64,000 bases of DNA from Alphaproteobacteria bacterium UBA6324 (lineage in GTDB: Bacteria; Pseudomonadota; Alphaproteobacteria; CAAGCB01; CAG-977). The DNA lies in contig DJSW01000020.1 of assembly GCA_002439085.1 (NCBI GenBank), positions 23,214 through 87,213 on the forward strand, written 5' to 3'. Positions 8,543-15,799 of this stretch are shown here, piece after piece (the stretch's first letter is position 1; every line of letters starts with the position of its first letter). Under the pieces are notes generated by a model that was given only the letters and a program-made list of their open reading frames with translations, was not told where the DNA came from and did not search any database. The position numbers were made by a program, and so were the translations under genes.

Positions 8543-8811
8543 ATCCGCAATGAGTGTTTTTTCATTGCGGACAGAGCCTGAATAAAACAGGTTCGGAGCC
8601 GTAGAAAGCTCTTATCGCAGCGGCGTTGATATGACGCCGGAATCCGTTTCGCGCAACCGGAACGGATGCATATCCCCGATTTCCAACGGTCGGGGAGGTT
8701 TTGGCGTATGTTCAGAAACCCCGATTTGAATCGGTCGGTTTTAAAGGCCAAACGGTCATTCTGCGATATGATTTTCTAACTCCCCGAACCGCTTTTCAGG
8801 CGGTTTTTCTT
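8543..8811 (+). ncRNA. Structured leader RNA, copy A
   Basis: First of four homologous ~270-nt elements (others at 11251, 48119 and 56181). A promoter TTGTTT-17-TAGACT (8508-8536) precedes it. Shared parts in order: GAGCC...GCTC hairpin, CGGCGT/ACGCCG hairpin (8614-8633), TCCGTT/AACGGA hairpin, CCCCGA (8674-8679), TCGGGGAG (8690-8697), the invariant TATGTTCAGA, AAAGGCC...GGTCATT, CTCCCCGA (8780-8787), and the terminator AACCGC/GCGGTT with T-run (8787-8808). It ends 23 bases before the Cys-rich gene. No known riboswitch class is recognised. This copy also has an extra 5' hairpin, CCGCAATGA/TCATTGCGG. Confidence 0.65.
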
Positions 8812-8833
8812 TTGCTTGGAAAAGGAGGTAGTT

Positions 8834-9403
8834 ATGAAAAGATTTTTATGGATATCCGGCCTGTTTTTATTGTTTACGACACAGGCGAAAGCATTGTCGT
8901 GCGGTTCGGGACAGTATTACGCGGCGGCTTATTCTTGCGGAGAAAAAAGCGATTACAGTGCCGAACGTTGCGTTTCTTGTCCCACTGGATGTTCATCCTG
9001 CAGCGGCGTCCGTTACTGGGGGACTTGTCAATACCGGGACAAAGAAAAAGATGAAACCGTTCGTTCTTATGCAAACAGCACCCTTGGTTCGTGCAATTCC
9101 TGCGAAGCCGGATATGAATTGAAAAAAGCCACCACAAGCAGCTATGACGGAAGCACTTCCACATCAATCAGCTATTATGAATGTGAACGCAAAACCACCG
9201 CTTCCATCACTTGCCCGTCGAATTGCTCCGCCTGTTCTTCATCCTCCACCTGCACGGCGTGCAAAAGCGGCTATACCCTGCAAAACGGTAAATGCGTCGC
9301 CGTTGATTCCGGTTCGGGCGATTCCGGAAAAACGGGCACGGTCATTTCCTGTCCGGACGATATGAAATTGTCCGCCGACGGATGTTGCTGTATGCCGAAC
9401 TGA
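8834..9403 (+). CDS. Secreted Cys-rich protein with C-terminal CCC tail
   Basis: A 189-residue protein with signal peptide MKRFLWISGLFLLFTTQAKA. The mature part is packed with Cys pairs of the furin-like or growth-factor-receptor type (CVSCPTGCSSCSG, CSACSSSSTCTACKSGYTLQNGKC). A Gly/Ser linker leads to a tail CPDDMKLSADGCCCMPN that is shared with the proteins at 10619 and 48420. It is probably disulfide-bonded at the surface or outside the cell; the function is unknown. GGAGGT precedes the ATG. Transcription must pass the leader RNA terminator just upstream. The 3' end overlaps the convergent abi gene by 62 bases. Confidence 0.85.
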   Translation: MKRFLWISGLFLLFTTQAKALSCGSGQYYAAAYSCGEKSDYSAERCVSCPTGCSSCSGVRYWGTCQYRDKEKDETVRSYANSTLGSCNSCEAGYELKKATTSSYDGSTSTSISYYECERKTTASITCPSNCSACSSSSTCTACKSGYTLQNGKCVAVDSGSGDSGKTGTVISCPDDMKLSADGCCCMPN

Positions 9404-10307
9404 ACCATTTTGCCGCCCGTTGCCGAAATGACGGGCGGCAGGGAAACCCCATGCTTGTCGGGTTAACGACATCCGCAAATTCCTTTAGCGTTTTTTCCAG
9501 TTGCCGCGTCCATGTCGGTGTTTGAACAATTTTTTTCAACAAGATGTCCATAATCAACACAAAAGCATAGAAACCTTCCGCCGCGTCCAATTCCGGAAAA
9601 ACATCCGCCTTTTTGATTTTAAAAGGATATTTCCTGTTCCAAATGCGTGAATGATGCGCACAGGAATTACGCAGTATCGACAAGGCGTGAAACCACGATT
9701 GCAAAATGGATTCTTCTATACCGAATTTTTTCGCGATTTCTTTTCTGTAAGGACGTTTTAAATTTTCATAAATTCGCGACACGCACCCGAACGGCAATAT
9801 TTCAAAAACAATCCACGCCGGAGGTATTTCGGGCAAGGAATAGGCTTGATAATAATGTTCCAGACTTGGAGCCGATTTTTGCCGCTCGATCTGTTTTTGA
9901 ATTTCTTTTAACATGGATGCGTGGGTATTACGCTTGTTTTTATCGTGAAAACAATCCGGATTTTTCAGCCAGAACGCTCCGCATCGCAGCGACATACAAT
10001 TTATGATAACTGTTCTGAATGCAACTTCAATCCGTTCCAAAGCGTCCATAGATAAAAGACGCAAGCGGCGATCAAACGAATAAAGACGCAAAATTTTTTC
10101 AAATGAAACAGGCTTTTTAAAATAATTGTTTTTATCTTGGAACGGCAACATATAAACGGATAAGCGGTAATAGGATATGAAATTCAGATAATGTTCAGCA
10201 CGCTTCGGATCGTCGATAATCATTCCTCGTTCGGACAGCAGCTCGATTATTTTTTCGTTGGATAAAGGCTGTTTATTAAACGGAATACCGGAGGGATTAT
10301 TTTTCAT
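9342..10307 (-). CDS. Abi_2 (AbiD/AbiF-like) HEPN abortive-infection protein
   Basis: A 321-residue Abi_2 family protein. The N-terminus shows the family pattern: PFNKQPLSNEKIIELLSERG, then HYLNFISYYRLSVYMLPFQ, and FDRRLRLLSMDALERIEVAFR. RNSCAHHSRIWNR fits the HEPN RNase motif R-x4-6-H. The family end NPTSMGFP is followed by about 30 extra residues that run antisense into the Cys-rich gene. Abi_2 proteins are phage-defence effectors, and HEPN folds are commonly RNases. There is no Shine-Dalgarno: the ATG lies 11 bases after the U-run of the hairpin RNA upstream, so expression probably needs readthrough. AT-rich flanks suggest horizontal gain. Confidence 0.88.
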   Translation of the reverse strand: MKNNPSGIPFNKQPLSNEKIIELLSERGMIIDDPKRAEHYLNFISYYRLSVYMLPFQDKNNYFKKPVSFEKILRLYSFDRRLRLLSMDALERIEVAFRTVIINCMSLRCGAFWLKNPDCFHDKNKRNTHASMLKEIQKQIERQKSAPSLEHYYQAYSLPEIPPAWIVFEILPFGCVSRIYENLKRPYRKEIAKKFGIEESILQSWFHALSILRNSCAHHSRIWNRKYPFKIKKADVFPELDAAEGFYAFVLIMDILLKKIVQTPTWTRQLEKTLKEFADVVNPTSMGFPCRPSFRQRAAKWFSSAYSNIRRRTISYRPDRK

Positions 10308-10318
10308 TGTTTTTTTTC

Positions 10319-10368
10319 AAAAAAAGACTCGGGGTGGTGCGCATTGTTAAGAGGCGTCCCGAGTGTTG
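10319..10368 (-). ncRNA. Small hairpin RNA upstream of abi (candidate RNA partner)
   Basis: On the minus strand a 7-bp stem ACTCGGG/CCCGAGT (10364-10358 with 10333-10327) encloses a 24-nt loop and is followed by seven U, a complete intrinsic terminator. With the promoter just upstream this defines a transcript of about 50 nt ending 11 bases before the abi ATG. It could be a short antitoxin-like RNA or an attenuator for abi. Confidence 0.5.
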
Positions 10369-10374
10369 TTATAG

Positions 10375-10405
10375 ATTATATAACGTATTTTACCAAAAAA
10401 ATCAA
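10375..10405 (-). promoter_or_regulatory. Promoter for hairpin RNA and abi
   Basis: On the minus strand TTGATT (10405-10400), a 17-base spacer and TATATA (10382-10377), extended to TATATAAT, form a strong sigma70 promoter. The predicted start is near 10368, at the foot of the hairpin. Confidence 0.6.
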
Positions 10406-10581
10406 TGGATTTTTTAAAACGTTTTACAAAATATTTTCAATAATAACTTTCTTTCTATAGAATCTATTAGATATAATTTAAAATATATTTTTATCATATG
10501 CATTGTAATGAAATTTAAATATTTACAATAATCCTTGCGATTTTTTAGGCGTGTTTTTATCGAATAAATAAAATAACATAA
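10406..10581. other. AT-rich spacer between abi promoter and Cys-rich gene
   Basis: About 175 bases of very low GC with many A/T runs and no ORF, clear repeat or second promoter that I can defend. It contrasts sharply with the ~53% GC surroundings and probably came in with abi. Confidence 0.5.
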
Positions 10582-10612
10582 AACCGCCCGTCGTTTTATG
10601 GACGAGCGGCGG
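10582..10612 (-). terminator. Terminator of the Cys-rich gene at 10619
   Basis: On the minus strand a GC-rich hairpin (CCGCCGCTCGTC with GACGGGCGG, one bulge) is followed by TTTT, 7 bases after the stop codon. A similar CCGCCC/GGGCGG hairpin follows the sister gene at 8834 and a decayed copy at 24.15 kb. Confidence 0.65.
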
Positions 10613-10618
10613 AATGAT

Positions 10619-11227
10619 TCAGTTCGGCATGCAACAACATCCGTCGGCGGATTTTGTCGTTCCCGTCGGGCAGTTGCCGGCGATCGTGTTCGTGTCGGCC
10701 GTCGCGCCGGTGTCGTCGCTGCCGGTGGCGTCGGAGCTTCCGGAATCGGTCGATGTGGAAACTGTGGCGACGCACAGTCCGTTTTTCAGAGTAAAGCCCG
10801 TGTTGCATTTTTGACACGTTATTCCGTCTTTGGCGCATCGGGCGCAATTTTCGGCAGCCAAGGCTTCGTCCCAGCATCCGGCGCTGTTCGGTTTCACGCA
10901 ATAAGTGTCATAATCGCCATTTTCGACCAGAATGTAACTGCCGGCGCATTTCTGACAAATATATGGAGCTTCCACAAAACAAGCGTCGCAATATTGCGTT
11001 TGGTCACATATGGTGCCGTCAAGCGTGGATGTATAACACACAGACCAACCGGTTTCGCCGTCAATGATACCTTTGACGGAACACTGTACGCTGCCCCCGA
11101 TTGTAGCCGTTGCCGCCGCCGCTTCTTTTGCCGTATCAAACACGGTCACGGCGTCGGCAATGACGGCTTTCGCCGGCGCGGGCGACAAAGCGATCGCGCC
11201 CAAGATCAACAAGAAAATCTTTTTCAT
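10619..11227 (-). CDS. Secreted Cys-rich protein with C-terminal CCC tail
   Basis: A 202-residue protein. Signal peptide MKKIFLLILGAIALSPAPAKA; mature Cys-pair repeats (CDQTQYCDACF, CARCAKDGITCQKCNTGFTLKNGLC); a Ser/Thr/Asp/Gly-rich spacer; and the tail SADGCCCMPN, identical to that of the protein at 8834. The ATG at 11227 is preferred because GGAGGGGAGTT lies directly before it; the longer frame has no signal peptide. Copy D of the leader RNA lies immediately upstream in the same orientation. Function unknown. Confidence 0.85.
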   Translation of the reverse strand: MKKIFLLILGAIALSPAPAKAVIADAVTVFDTAKEAAAATATIGGSVQCSVKGIIDGETGWSVCYTSTLDGTICDQTQYCDACFVEAPYICQKCAGSYILVENGDYDTYCVKPNSAGCWDEALAAENCARCAKDGITCQKCNTGFTLKNGLCVATVSTSTDSGSSDATGSDDTGATADTNTIAGNCPTGTTKSADGCCCMPN

Positions 11228-11250
11228 AACTCCCCTCCTTTTCCGGATAA

Positions 11251-11515
11251 AAGAAAAACCGCCATTAAGCGGCTCGGGGAGTTCATAAATCACATAGTGT
11301 AATGATCCTTCTGACCTTTAAAGCTGTCCGTGGGGACGACCTCTGAACATACGTCAAAAGCTCCCCGAACCATTGTCAGATTCGGGGATATTCTCCGCAT
11401 TTACATTCAAGCAAACGGATGACGGCGCATCTCTGCGCCGAGTAAGATTAAGAGAGCTGTTCTAAGGCTCCGCGCCCGCTAAGGCACTTTCCGCGTGGAA
11501 CGATTCCGCGCGAAC
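11251..11515 (-). ncRNA. Structured leader RNA, copy D
   Basis: Minus-strand member of the four-copy family. Read 5'-3' it has GGAGCC...GCTC, the hairpin CGGCGCA/TGCGCCG, CCCCGA (11389-11382 region), TCGGGGAG (11368-11361), TATGTTCAGA, AAAGGTC...GGATCATT, CTCCCCGA (11281-11274) and a CCGC/GCGG terminator with T-run (to about 11251). A -10-like TATCCT lies at 11527-11522. Its CTCCCC strand with the flanking AA is an exact 8-base complement of GGGGAGTT, the Shine-Dalgarno region of the downstream gene. Confidence 0.65.
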
Positions 11516-11541
11516 ACAATCAGGATACCCGAAACGCGGGC

Positions 11542-11574
11542 AAAAGAAAAGCGGCAAAATCAATGCCGCTTTCC
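11542..11574 (-). terminator. Terminator of mnmG
   Basis: On the minus strand AAAGCGGCA and TGCCGCTTT form a hairpin followed by TCTTTT, 16 bases past the mnmG stop. Nearly the same sequence recurs at 24217-24250, and a related one at 40976-41002. Confidence 0.75.
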
Positions 11575-11590
11575 GTCGTGATTTATCAAT

Positions 11591-13453
11591 TCACTGTTTC
11601 AACGATTTGACGTATCCCAGAACCGCCGTCACCGCCGCGGGGGTTACGCCCGAAATCCGCGACGCCGCGCCCAATGTTTCGGGGCGGACTTTGTTCAGGC
11701 GCATGACGACTTCGTTCGACAGGCCGCCGATCTTTTTATAGTCGATGTCGGCGGGGATTTTCATCGCCTCGTCCTTTCTGAACGCCGCGATATCGGATTC
11801 CTGACGTTGCAGATAGCCGCGGTATTTTGCTTCGATTTCCAGCTGTTCGACGACATCCTTGCGCGTGTTTTTCAGTTGCGGCCACACGTCCGCCAGCCTG
11901 TTCCAGTCGATCTCCCCGTACGCCAGCAAATCGAATCCGTTTCTGCGCGATCCGTCCTTGTTGACATCAAATCCCAGCTTTTCCAATTCCTTGGGCGTGC
12001 CGCCGATTTCGTTCAGTTTTTGACGCGCTTCGGTCAAAGCGGCGACTTTTTCATTAAAGCGGCGGCGGCGTTTTTCCCCGACGCATCCGATGTCGATCCC
12101 CTTTTGCGTCAGGCGCATATCGGCGTTGTCCGAACGCAGCAGCAACCGGTATTCGGCGCGCGAAGTGAACATACGGTACGGTTCGTCCACGCCTTTGGTC
12201 GTCAAATCGTCGATCATCACGCCCAGATAGGCGTCCGCGCGGTCCAACGTGAATTCCCTGTCCGATCCCGACGCTTTCAACGCCGCGTTCACGCCCGCCA
12301 GCAGCCCCAGCGCGGCGGCTTCCTCGTATCCCGTCGTGCCGTTCAGCTGTCCCGCGACAAACAACCCCGAAACCTTTTTCGTTTCAAGGGTCGTGCGCAT
12401 TTCCAGCGGGTCGATGTAGTCGTATTCGATCGCGTATCCGGGGCGGATGATGCGGACGTTTTCCAACCCTTTGATCGAATGGATCATCGCGTCCTGCACG
12501 TCGGCGGGCAAAGACGTGGAAATCCCGTTCGGATAGACCGTGTCGTCGTCCAATCCCTCGGGTTCCAAAAAAACGTGGTGCGAATCCCTGTCGGCGAATT
12601 TGACCAGCTTGTCTTCAATGCTGGGACAATAGCGGGGGCCGACGCCTTTGATTTGGCCGGAAAACAGCGGCGCGCGGTGCATATTGGCGCGGATGATGTC
12701 GTGCGTCGTTTTGTTCGTCGCTGTGATGTAACACGCGATTTGCGGCGTCGTGATCTTGTCGTCCAGGAACGAGAATGGTTCGGGGTTTTCGTCGCCCTCC
12801 TGCCGCTGCAGGATGTCGTAATTGATCGTTTTGCCGTCCAGACGCGCCGGCGTTCCCGTTTTCAACCGCCCGACGCGCAGCCCCAGCCGGATCAGAAAGT
12901 CCGACAGGTGTTCGCAGGAGATGTCCCCGACGCGCCCGCCGACCGTTTTCGTTTCCCCGACGTGCATCAGCCCGTGCAGGAAAGTTCCCGCCGTCAAAAC
13001 GACCGCGCCCGCCGTGAACGCCCTGCCGTCCGCCGTCGTCACGCCCGTGACGGAAACGGGGTTTTCACGGTAAAGCAGGCCTTCAACCGCGCCTTCCTCA
13101 ACCGTCAGGTTTTCGTAATTCAGCAGTTCCGCCTGCATCGCCTGACGGTAAAGCTTTCTGTCCGCCTGCGTGCGCAGCCCCTGCACCGCGGGGCCTTTGG
13201 AGCTGTTCAGCATACGGAACTGGATGCCGGCCTTGTCCGCGACGCGTCCCATCACGCCGTCCAAAGCGTCGATTTCGCGCACCAGATGCCCTTTGCCCAG
13301 CCCGCCGATCGCCGGATTGCACGACATTTCGCCGATCGTCGCGATTTTATGCGTCAACAACAGGGTTTTCGCCCCCATGCGCGCCGCCGCCGCCGCCGCT
13401 TCGCACCCCGCGTGGCCGCCGCCGACAACTATTACGTCAAAAGTGTCCGTCAT
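11591..13453 (-). CDS. mnmG: tRNA uridine-5-carboxymethylaminomethyl modification enzyme MnmG
   Basis: A 620-residue FAD protein (GidA). The N-terminal dinucleotide fold carries VIVVGGGHAGCEAA; GGLGKGHLVREIDALDG and GTFLHGLMHVG are family signatures. The C-terminal helical domain ends near KRVRPE-type sequence (NKVRPETLGAASRISGV). With MnmE it modifies U34 of tRNAs reading NNA/NNG. The mnmE stop abuts its ATG directly, so they are an operon. Unlike many alphaproteobacteria, rsmG-parAB does not follow; those genes lie 32 kb away. Confidence 0.98.
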   Translation of the reverse strand: MTDTFDVIVVGGGHAGCEAAAAAARMGAKTLLLTHKIATIGEMSCNPAIGGLGKGHLVREIDALDGVMGRVADKAGIQFRMLNSSKGPAVQGLRTQADRKLYRQAMQAELLNYENLTVEEGAVEGLLYRENPVSVTGVTTADGRAFTAGAVVLTAGTFLHGLMHVGETKTVGGRVGDISCEHLSDFLIRLGLRVGRLKTGTPARLDGKTINYDILQRQEGDENPEPFSFLDDKITTPQIACYITATNKTTHDIIRANMHRAPLFSGQIKGVGPRYCPSIEDKLVKFADRDSHHVFLEPEGLDDDTVYPNGISTSLPADVQDAMIHSIKGLENVRIIRPGYAIEYDYIDPLEMRTTLETKKVSGLFVAGQLNGTTGYEEAAALGLLAGVNAALKASGSDREFTLDRADAYLGVMIDDLTTKGVDEPYRMFTSRAEYRLLLRSDNADMRLTQKGIDIGCVGEKRRRRFNEKVAALTEARQKLNEIGGTPKELEKLGFDVNKDGSRRNGFDLLAYGEIDWNRLADVWPQLKNTRKDVVEQLEIEAKYRGYLQRQESDIAAFRKDEAMKIPADIDYKKIGGLSNEVVMRLNKVRPETLGAASRISGVTPAAVTAVLGYVKSLKQ

Positions 13454-14761
13454 TTACTTTCCTATGCAAAAATCTTTGAAAATCAAATCCAGCAGCTCTT
13501 CGACCTGCACCCGCCCCGTGATTTTGCCCAGCGACCGCATCGCCATACGCAGATCCTCGGCCGTCAATTCCTGTTCCAGCGCGTTTAAGGCCGAACGCAG
13601 GTCGGCGACGCAATCCCGCAGCGCTTCGCGGTGGCGCAAACGCGTCAGGGACGGTTCTTCGCGCAATCCCATGCGTTCATCGACAAGGCCGGCGATTTTT
13701 TCGATCAAAGCGTCAACGCCCTGTCCCGTTTTGGCGGAAATCCATATGTTGCCGTCGTTTTTGGCGTCCGTCTTGTCCGCCTTGTTCATCACGGAAACGA
13801 TTTTGTCGGCGTCAATCCCTTGCGCTTCGGCCGGATTTTTCGCCCCCGTCGCGTCTGTCAGCCATAAAACCAGATCGGATTCGGCGGCGCGGGCTTTGGC
13901 GCGGCGGACGCCCTCGGCTTCGATTTCCTCGTCCGTGTCGCGCAATCCCGCCGTGTCCGCCACAACAACGGGATAGCCGTTGATGTCCAGCCGGACTTCG
14001 ATAATGTCGCGCGTCGTTCCCGCCGTGGACGACACGATCGCCACGTCGCGCTGCGCCAGCCGGTTCATCAGGCTGGATTTGCCCGCGTTCGGCGCGCCGA
14101 TGATCGCGATTTGAAACCCGTCGCGCAGTTTTTCACCGCGCCGCCCGTCGTCCAAATGCGCCTGTATTTCGTCGATCAATCCCGTGATTTTGCCGCGCAC
14201 GTCGTCGGAAACGCTGTCGGGGATTTCCTCTTCGGGAAAGTCGATGTACGCCTCCATCCACGCCAGCAGGTGTTTCAAACGGTCGTGCCAGTCTTCGTAT
14301 TTTTTCGCCAGCGCGCCGCCCATTTGCCGCAAAGCCTGTTTGCGCTGCTGTTCCGTTTCGGCGTCCACCAAATCGGCCAGCCCCTCCGCCGCGGTCAGAT
14401 CCATTTTGCCGTTTTCGACGGCGCGGCGGGTGAACTCCCCGCGTTGGGCGGGACGGAACCCTTTGATTTTCGACAGGTTTTCCAGCATCGCCGCCGCGAT
14501 CGCCCGTCCGCCGTGGGTTTGAAATTCGACCACGTCCTCGCCCGTAAAGCTGTGCGGGCAGGGGAAATAAAGCACCAAAGCGTTATCGATCGGCGTGCCG
14601 TCCAAAGCATGGATTTCGGTAAACACCGCCTGACGCGGACGCGGGTTTTCAATCCCCGTCATCAGCCGGACGGCGTCAAGCGCGTTCGCGCCCGACACGC
14701 GGACGATCGCCACCCCCGCCCTGCCCGAAGCCGTCGCCGTCGCAAAAATCGTTCCGTCCAT
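13454..14761 (-). CDS. mnmE: tRNA modification GTPase MnmE
   Basis: A 435-residue GTPase (TrmE). The N-terminal tetrahydrofolate-binding domain begins MDGTIFATATASGRAGVAIVR. An inserted G domain has GAPNAGKSS (P-loop), the G2/G3 elements TTRDIIEV and DTAGLRDT, and NKAD. The C-terminus ends FCIGK with the catalytic Cys at residue 432. It partners MnmG, encoded immediately downstream with no spacer. Confidence 0.97.
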   Translation of the reverse strand: MDGTIFATATASGRAGVAIVRVSGANALDAVRLMTGIENPRPRQAVFTEIHALDGTPIDNALVLYFPCPHSFTGEDVVEFQTHGGRAIAAAMLENLSKIKGFRPAQRGEFTRRAVENGKMDLTAAEGLADLVDAETEQQRKQALRQMGGALAKKYEDWHDRLKHLLAWMEAYIDFPEEEIPDSVSDDVRGKITGLIDEIQAHLDDGRRGEKLRDGFQIAIIGAPNAGKSSLMNRLAQRDVAIVSSTAGTTRDIIEVRLDINGYPVVVADTAGLRDTDEEIEAEGVRRAKARAAESDLVLWLTDATGAKNPAEAQGIDADKIVSVMNKADKTDAKNDGNIWISAKTGQGVDALIEKIAGLVDERMGLREEPSLTRLRHREALRDCVADLRSALNALEQELTAEDLRMAMRSLGKITGRVQVEELLDLIFKDFCIGK

Positions 14762-14796
14762 TTCCGTCGTCCTTTAAATGATTGCGCTTTGTCTTA

Positions 14797-15315
14797 TCAC
14801 GAACGGTGGCGTTTTAAAAGGATATAAAAGGCTCCTTCGCCGCCGTCCTTTGGCTTTGCCAGACAATAGGACAAAATCAGGCTGCGGATTTCGGGGGCGT
14901 TCATCCAATTCGGCACTTCGGCCTTGATCACGCCCCTGCCCAGAAAGCCGCCCTTTCCCGTAATCAGCAACAGGCATCGGGCGTTGCGTTTTTCCTGCGC
15001 GTAAATGAATTTGACCAAAGCGGCGAAACCGCTTTCCAGCGTGTGGCCGTGCAGATCCAAAACGGCTTCGATCGGCATTTCGCCGTTTCTGAACCGCTGT
15101 CCCGTTTTTTTATCCATCGCGCGAATGTCGCCCTCGGTCAGTTTTTCCGTGATGGAATAGTCGAAATCGGGCGCGTGGCGGGCGGGTTTGGCGTCAACGG
15201 TCAGTTTTTTGCGCAGGGAAACGTGCGCCGCCTTTTTCGCGGGCGTTTTCGATTTCAGCGGTTTGACCGTGTCCGTCACCGCTTGCCACAAATCCAAACC
15301 GTCATTGTCCGTCAT
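14797..15315 (-). CDS. Smr-domain protein
   Basis: A 172-residue protein with a C-terminal Smr (MutS2-related) domain: VLDLHGHTLESGF, then LLLITGKGGFLGRGVIKAEVPNWM. Smr domains bind or cleave nucleic acids; the stand-alone alphaproteobacterial form is of uncertain role. The basic N-terminal ~80 residues are low complexity. The ATG at 15315 overlaps the end of the upstream gene; a GTG 12 bases further up is the alternative start. It belongs to the tim44-mltA-smr operon. Confidence 0.88.
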   Translation of the reverse strand: MTDNDGLDLWQAVTDTVKPLKSKTPAKKAAHVSLRKKLTVDAKPARHAPDFDYSITEKLTEGDIRAMDKKTGQRFRNGEMPIEAVLDLHGHTLESGFAALVKFIYAQEKRNARCLLLITGKGGFLGRGVIKAEVPNWMNAPEIRSLILSYCLAKPKDGGEGAFYILLKRHRS

Positions 15316-15796
15316 TGCCGTTTTCACCCATTTCCCGCGGTATCAAATCGGAAAAATACATTTGCGTAAACTGGCGCCAATCCCCGAACGGCGCGGAACA
15401 GGAATAGCGCGGATCGGCCGCCAAAACAATCGAAAAACCGCCATAACGCCACGCGACCAGAAACTTTTCGATCCGCGGCACGACGCGTTTGACGACGCGG
15501 TTGTGCATGAACGGTTCCAAAAAAAACGGCGCGGCGAAAGCGTACCCGATGCTCAGCGCCAGCAAAACGCCCGTCCCGACGATCAAATTGTCCGCCACCA
15601 TCAGCAGCAGCGACAGCGTCAGGATCGTCAACAGCGGCAGCACGTTTTCCCACGGGTTGAAAAACGGGGATTTAAACTTGTTCAGTTTTTTGAAATCGAC
15701 TTTGACAAGGGCTTTTTTTTCAACCAAAGCCTTTTGCAATCCTTGGAATATGATCAAATCCTGCCGCGTCGGCGGCTGTATCGGATATTTTGCCAT
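15302..15796 (-). CDS. Hypothetical inner-membrane protein
   Basis: A 164-residue protein with two adjacent membrane segments around residues 50-92 (VLPLLTILTLSLLLMVADNL and the following TGVLLALSIGYAFAAPFF). A basic N-terminus and a soluble C-terminal tail flank them. No family is recognised. It sits between mltA (4 bases away) and smr (overlap of 14 bases) in one operon, which hints at an envelope role. Confidence 0.75.
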   Translation of the reverse strand: MAKYPIQPPTRQDLIIFQGLQKALVEKKALVKVDFKKLNKFKSPFFNPWENVLPLLTILTLSLLLMVADNLIVGTGVLLALSIGYAFAAPFFLEPFMHNRVVKRVVPRIEKFLVAWRYGGFSIVLAADPRYSCSAPFGDWRQFTQMYFSDLIPREMGENGNDGQ

Positions 15797-15799
15797 GTT

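Noticed and set aside
8543..8811. c-di-GMP, SAM or cobalamin riboswitch
   Set aside because: None of the conserved cores of those classes is present in any of the four copies.
11807..13588. 593-residue open frame antisense to mnmG
   Set aside because: It is a shadow of GC-rich codon structure: Arg/Gln/Phe-rich, no domain, and mnmG is fully supported on the other strand. The same applies to 54588-56210, 59658-61550, 34382-36640 and 15188-16732.
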